A stretch of 24,176 nucleotides of DNA from Lingula anatina (lineage: Eukaryota; Brachiopoda; Lingulata; Lingulida; Lingulidae). The DNA is taken from positions 18,993-43,168 of the forward strand of contig NW_019775408.1 in the NCBI RefSeq assembly GCF_001039355.2, read 5' to 3'. This document shows, one piece after another, positions 19,346 to 24,176 of this stretch (position 1 is its first letter; each line of letters begins with the position of its first letter). The notes under the pieces were generated by a model, which saw only the letters and a program-made list of their open reading frames with translations, made no database searches and was not told the DNA's origin. The position numbers and the translations under genes are program-made.

Positions 19346-19629
19346 TTCGTAAAAGAAAGGGGTTCATCATCCCCAGCCCTGGCCTATCTTTCCACTGCAG
19401 CTCCAGAAATACGTTTGATTTATATATAAGAAGACGAAAAAGAAAAGCGAAGAATTTATTTAGTCTAAATCCAGTTATGCTCCATAAACATTACAATTTT
19501 AAGAGTTAAAAATGGAAAAATTTTTTAAAAGAAGGGAGAAAAGCTCAAGCGCACTGATATAGAGCAGAAAATAAAAAAGTCAAAAAAATCTGATGTTCTA
19601 TTTAGATCTAAATCGGGACAAAACTATGT

Positions 19630-19760
19630 ATGATATTCACCACCTTCAATCAGAAGCGAGGTAGGTCCCGTCAAAACAAAAATGGCGGCGGCCTTTTTTA
19701 CAGCCCATAAGCGTAAACATTTCAGACATCACCCCCCTTTTAACAAACTGAAAGCTTGTG
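19630..19760 (-). promoter_or_regulatory. relic promoter/5' exon block upstream of pseudogene D
   Basis: It matches 6960-7090 upstream of gene A: CACCTTCAATCAG, GTAGGTCCC, AAAATGGCGGC (19679-19689, YY1-like), TTTTAACAAACTGAAAGC. The donor is weakened (GTGAATATC in place of GTGAGTATC) and the ATAAAAGG element reads AAAAAAGG, consistent with a decaying promoter of a pseudogene. Confidence 0.4.
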
Positions 19761-19879
19761 TACATAAGGTCACCGAAATCAAATATATTTTGCACGACTT
19801 TCATATAACAGAGGCCTTAAAAAGTATTAAAACGTATGCCTCACAGATCAATAACCATACGTTGCGCCTTTATTGTTAA

Positions 19880-20860
19880 ACCCACAGACTGACACGATTT
19901 ACCTGTCGAATCGTATTGACCCATTGTATATGTACATCCTGGAGTATTCAATGATTAGTTCGTTCATATCATTTGTATTTTATCGAGAATTTACAACGTG
20001 ATATGCTCACATATTACTGTTTGGCGTTCTACGGTGTGTGCTACAATTGTAACTATGTCAAAATGCCCCCATTTAAGGGATCTTGCAAAACCAGGAATTA
20101 CGTCTTATCTACCAACTTATTAAATAATGATAAAAATGTTTTTATTATTAATATTAATATGGTAGAATGTTTCATTTTTTTCACTACTGTGACCAATTTT
20201 ATATTAACACATCTGACAGGTAGATACATGTAAGACCTAAGGTGACAATTACTTAAGGACCATTGATATACATGTACTCTCTACCACGGCCACAGATTGA
20301 TTTTTCATGAGATATTCACACGTCTCTGGTTAAACTCACTATTATTCTCTGTACTGGGTCGTTTCAACGAACATGTTCATATAATAATAACTGTGGCCCT
20401 GATGGAGGGAACCATTGATAGGCAATCTTGGATATTTTTAAGCCAAATGTACACGGAACGGCAAGATAGGAGAAATCCAAGCTAACAAGGGAAACACATT
20501 TAGCTCTTATTTGAAGCTTTATTGCAACTGTTTTTGCATTAAGTGTTTTCCAATGTTTTTTTATAATAAAAGTTTTAATAAAGGCAAAGATAAGTATCAT
20601 GCTGTAAAAAAGAAATCCACTTAATGACATTCTGGATTAACGTAAAGTAGTTAAGAGTTTATCTGTATCAACTGAGTATTAACAAAGACAAAAACCTTTT
20701 CAAATACCGTTCTACGTATTTACAGTACTAAGTTGCGATTTTAAAATGGCTCGCAATTCCAATTGTTTCTTGTAAACTGAGCAACGAGTTACAGGCCGAT
20801 TCTGCGCCATTTTAGACAAAAACAGATTGATATGGAAGATGGCTGGTGAGCCAAAGAAAT
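19880..20860. other. intergenic, nothing coding supported
   Basis: 19880-20065 continues the similarity to 7200-7310 (CCACAGACTGACACGATT, GTGTGTGCTACAATTG). The rest is AT-rich, with short ORFs that show no domain, splice site or family resemblance. Confidence 0.5.
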
Positions 20861-21330
20861 ATTTTGCCCTAAACCCATCCACTAGGTCATTGTGACGCCA
20901 CTTCACTCGTGGATGAATGTAGCAAGTGGGTGCAAACAAATAGTCCGCCTCTTCAAATGAAATGTGGTCTTTAAACTGTTTGTGATAATCTGTTGCTGAA
21001 CCGTGCCTGTTGAAGCGTGAATACGAATATACTAGTAGATACAAGTTTTCATTCAACTTAACTTCATCCCGCTGTTCTCTTTTCTTCTTTTCCCTTATAA
21101 TTATTTACTATTATTTATTTCTAAATATATGTTTTGATTAAATGTGGGTAACGTTTGTCTTTCTTTTTACACAATATAGTAAAATAACAAACTAAAATGA
21201 ATTTTCCAATAAAATCGTGAGATTCCCCACAAAACATCTCATATTTGTTTCAACCGATAAAAATCCCTTTGGTTGTTCATGTTCTCGTTGTCCCCTGGGC
21301 TCGCTCCCACAGAATGGCCTTGACATTGAC
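20860..21330. repeat. D/E segmental duplication, 3'-flank copy 2
   Basis: Diverged partner of 17640-18150, downstream of gene E. The shared block includes GCAAGTGGGTGCAAACAAAT, CCGCCTCTTCAAAT and ACTAGTAGATACAAGTTTT. A 114-codon minus-strand ORF crosses it (FEEADYLFAPTCYIHPRVKW), but the equivalent frame in copy 1 contains a stop, so coding status is not supported. Confidence 0.7.
21114..21119 (-). promoter_or_regulatory. candidate polyadenylation signal of gene E
   Basis: AATAAA on the minus strand about 220 bp beyond the gene E stop, in an AT-rich context. Position only; no independent support. Confidence 0.3.
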
Positions 21331-21334
21331 CTAC

Positions 21335-23120
21335 TTAAAGCCCCATCATGTTCATCTCTCGGGTCAACTGGCACAACGTGCAGGGATAGCAACACATCGC
21401 AGTGAGGCAATCATTGCAGATATCACCCTGTAGATAGAAAAGCACTGTAAATATGATTTGCATTACAAATTACATTCAATTACATTCAATCTACGCATAT
21501 ACTTGTAGTTCACACCTCTTAAGATGAGAAATAGAAGTAATCTTTTCAAGGCGTGCAGCGAGTAGGACCGTTTAATTAACTGTTCTGTGAAAACGGCCTT
21601 GTGCACAGTATTTTCGAGATTCCTCAGCCTTTTTAAACGTTTCACAGGCAATCAAGACACGACGTGCACTTGTCTTCACCAAGACACGTCATCCAGACAA
21701 ACACAGAACGTTACTATAACGTTACCGTAACGTTATAATAACGACTGTCTTTGCTGGAATAGTCTACCATAGTATTACATGTACCTGGATGTTGTTCCTT
21801 TCTCTCAGCACGGCTCTCAGGGTGATAAGGCCGCCGGGGACACAGAAGGGGACGCAGCAGTTCTCTCCCATCCTACTGGACAAGCTACACTCATAGCATG
21901 GTCCACATCCACACTGAACCAACCAGTACACCATGCAGCCTAAAAGAAAGAAAGTCATACAAGAAAGTCATTCGTACTATACAAACTCAATGTTCCACAG
22001 ACTTGTGACCAGGAGGATTGTAGACAGTGTGGACCAAATACGTAGATCAGTCTTTTTTAACATGTCATAAAGAAATGTATACATGTATGAATGATACTAT
22101 GGAACGATGGGTCTCGATACTATAAGACTAGTGAACATGACAAGTGCGAGAAAATTATAAAGTTGCACTGTTTAGTACAATGAAAAGAACGTCCGACCTC
22201 ACATTTGTCGGGCTTCACCTCGTTTTAGCAAGTTTGAGCATGAAAATAATAAAAAAAGCGGTTATTTCTTAATAACTAAGTTAGTAGGGTCTAAATTTAT
22301 GCAAATGTAGATGTGGGAGTAACTTAACAAAGAAGTTTCGGGGGTAATTGTGCTAGAGGAGACGGGTTGGTCAAATTGTGTTGGAGAAGATTTGTTGTGG
22401 TGCAATTGCGTTAAAGAGGGTAACCAACTTACACACTCCCATGTCTTCGCAGCAAGAGCAAAGGTCAGTTGACCAAGGGCGCTTGAAGACGACCTGTGGC
22501 TGCGGGGCTTGTTGCTGAATAATCACTGTAGTATTCGGTTGAGTAAACTGAAAGAGAATTATGATAAACCCCCTTCACAAGCAGCAGTGACGACTTTCAG
22601 TTCGCCTATGAACTATATGAAACTACGGAGTCATGACGTGAATGTATAGCATCTTTCTGTCCATTTCTTTTACCTTTCTGGTAAAGCTTCTTTTTTCGTC
22701 CACATAACAGCGTTCATACAAACACACTAGGTAAGGTACACTAAAACCTGAAAATACCGATTTCAAACTGAATAGTATGACCGCATTCACATCGAGTTGA
22801 GCCATGGCTCTACAAAGCCACGACCTAAATATTTAGGTGTCGTGACCACGTACCTGCGGCTGCTGAACAACGGGTTGCTGTGGTTGATTGTATCCATAAT
22901 AGGCTTGACCTTGAGGTGGCATTTGACCTTGAGGCATTTGACCTTGAGGTGGCATATGACCTTGGCCTGGGCGAGGCTGGTCATAACCGTATACTGGGGG
23001 CTGGGCCGCCGCTCCTGCCTCTCCCATGCTGTACTGCACTTGGTGAGGGGAGACGGCGTCGGGGACCCCCGGGTTGACCTGTGGGTATTCTTGAAGACCA
23101 GCACCTTTTTCCTCCATCAT
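21335..23120 (-). CDS. Gene E: PLAC8/cornifelin-like cysteine-rich protein with long PQGQM-repeat N-terminus (209 aa, 4 exons)
   Basis: Exons (minus): 23120-22854, 22547-22433, 21939-21785, 21427-21335; phases 0, 1, 0, all GT-AG. Exon 1 (residues 1-89) starts MMEEKGAGLQEY, is longer than in A, B or Z, carries a GQMPPQGQMPQGQMPPQG repeat at about 54-72, and ends NQPQQPVVQQPQ. Exon 2 (90-127) has NTTVIIQQ, VVFKRPWSTDLCSCCEDMGV. Exon 3 (128-179) has CCMVYWLVQCGCGPCYEC, SSRMGENCCVPFCVPGGL and RERNNIQ. Exon 4 (180-209) has GDICNDC, MCCYPCTLCQLTREM and ends MGL-stop. Of all genes here it is closest to the generic PLAC8 consensus. A good acceptor (TTTCATTTCAG|AGCTCC) just 5' of the ATG implies a noncoding first exon further right. 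A dispersed AACGTT repeat sits in intron 3 at about 21700-21760. Pseudogene D is its nearest relative. Confidence 0.9.
21700..21762. repeat. AACGTT-rich dispersed repeat, copy 2 (intron 3 of gene E)
   Basis: ACACAGAACGTTAC, ATAACGTTACCGTAACGTT and TTTGCTGGAAT appear in the same order as at 2980-3060, 25-60 bp from the 3' splice end of exon 3. Confidence 0.6.
22903..22975 (-). repeat. coding repeat in gene E exon 1
   Basis: Plus-strand TTGACCTTGAGG recurs with GTGGCAT and CAT spacers, encoding a PQGQM / PPQGQM repeat. The GACCTTGAGG core is the same as in the gene A minisatellite, though the period differs (about 15-18 bp against 12 bp). Confidence 0.8.
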
Positions 23121-23197
23121 ACGTTTAAATTTGTTCGGAGCTCTGAAATGAAATATGTGTTCACATCAGATTCATTTCACTAGATTCACAAAGAAAG

Positions 23198-23285
23198 TCC
23201 ATCACCCCCCCCCCCCCCCAATCCCTAAAATCTTTCTGCTGTAGCTTCACGGAAGTACGTTTGATTAGAAGGGCACCATTTGGAT
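23198..23285. repeat. poly-C tract with repeat flank
   Basis: A C-run near 23204-23219, followed by CTGCTGTAGCTTCACGGAAG, ACGTTTGATT and GGGCACCATTTGGATACCG. The pieces resemble those at 19180-19420, partly in inverted order. Confidence 0.5.
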
Positions 23286-24176
23286 ACCGTTTATAACTTG
23301 CAAAAAAAAAACTGCAAATCTTCTACTCCGCTAGTTTGTTTGTGTGTTTGTTGGTTTTTGCGTTTGTGATAATTTTTTATTTATTCATTACTTTATTTAT
23401 TTATCAATTAATTAATTAATTCATTCATTTATTTATTTAAGATAGATGAAAGACCCAGGAACTGATGAACTAATTTGATTTTTAGTGCAACAGGGGTTTG
23501 GGCTGTCCCTGGGAGTTGGTTGATTCTTCATTCTTCTGATTCTATTTATTTTACACACTGTATGTGCACAGCATTACGTAAAAGTTATGGCTGCATTTCG
23601 ATGAAATTTTCAGGATATTTCACAAATGGACAAAGGAAGATGATCCAGTAATTCATTAATCAATTAATTAATTATGTACATATTTGCATGAAATTAATTC
23701 AAGATAGGTCACAAATACGCAACAGAACAAATGAAAAGATCTTTGTGATGATAAAAAATTCATAAAAAAATATTAGGCCTACTTAATTTTTCGGGATAGG
23801 TCAAAAATGAGATGATTTGATTTTGGTGATGGTCAATTAATTAATCAATGGTTATGTATTTGTCTTTTTGTTCGATATTGCATCTAAGTATGAACTCTTT
23901 ATTATAATACGGTCATATATATATTCATTCAATCATAACGTATCATATATTAACTGGCTCCTATTTGTGTAGGGGAAGACGGGGATGGTCCGCTCCTGGG
24001 GCTAGTCCGCACACTTCCTCTATCTCGAACGCGAAACGAAGAATCTCGCCCTCCGTCATTTATAAGCGGTCACATGAAATGAGCAAGCATAATAAAACAA
24101 GAATAGCGGATGCAACGCAGCTAAAACGTGACGCTCAAGCCAGAGTTATTTTTAGCTTATACTCTCGGCACCCCCC
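23286..24176. other. upstream flank of gene E, low-complexity, no gene supported
   Basis: It contains TTTATTTATT and TTAATTAATTAATT runs (23390-23445, 23650-23680, 23835-23850) and generic AT-rich sequence. The 5' noncoding exon and promoter of gene E probably lie here or beyond, but I cannot place them. Confidence 0.5.

Noticed and set aside
22797-23183. Long plus-strand ORF over gene E exon 1 (and similar ones at 6128-6424, 10976-11341, 13126-13491)
   Set aside because: These are antisense shadows of the repeat-rich minus-strand exons. The leucine-rich translation is the reverse of PQGQ codons and they lack domains.

Overview
This is eukaryotic, metazoan genomic DNA. It is AT-rich and intron-rich, with canonical GT-AG splice sites, old transposon debris and no bacterial gene layout. 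Its only recognisable protein-coding content is a one-strand (minus) tandem cluster of small cysteine-rich PLAC8/cornifelin-type genes. Each has a Pro/Gln/Gly/Tyr-rich N-terminal exon followed by three short exons that encode the PLAC8 domain. A marine invertebrate deuterostome such as amphioxus (Branchiostoma) fits the PLAC8 expansion, the tRNA-derived SINE and MITE debris, and what looks like unmerged allelic contigs. This assignment is an inference and I cannot confirm the species.

Layout, left to right (transcription runs right to left):
- 1-720: poly-T, an intronic tandem duplication, and exon 1 of gene Z, whose remaining exons lie off the left edge.
- 880-3480: MITE, SINE, LINE and AACGTT-repeat remnants.
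- 4780-6334: complete four-exon gene A (188 aa predicted), with a plausible upstream promoter and 5' UTR exon near 6960-7090.
- 9565-11314: complete four-exon gene B (169 aa).
- 11888-14020: a near-identical 2.13 kb copy of 9738-11870 that carries only exons 1-3 (gene C). The copies meet at a single N (11873) inside an AT microsatellite, so C is probably the other allele of B, misassembled in tandem.
- 14020-17640: no supported gene; a LINE 3' fragment, a TTAA-flanked MITE and other repeats.
- 18151-19084: pseudogene D, a decayed relative of E with exon 3 deleted, exon 4 broken by an insertion and a stop, and exon 2 splice sites lost.
- 21335-23120: complete four-exon gene E (209 aa).
- 23120-24176: poly-C and low-complexity sequence with no supported gene.

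All intact genes share intron phases 0, 1, 0 and the same C-terminal motif (ICNDC, then CQL, R-E, and G-L-stop), so they come from serial duplication. At least three duplication layers are visible: an old one (3483-6420 versus 8198-11340), an intermediate one (17640-19090 versus 20860-22560) and a very recent or artefactual one (9738-11870 versus 11888-14020). No enzyme or pathway context is present. PLAC8 proteins in other organisms are linked to membranes, differentiation, autophagy or metal handling, and nothing here says which role applies.
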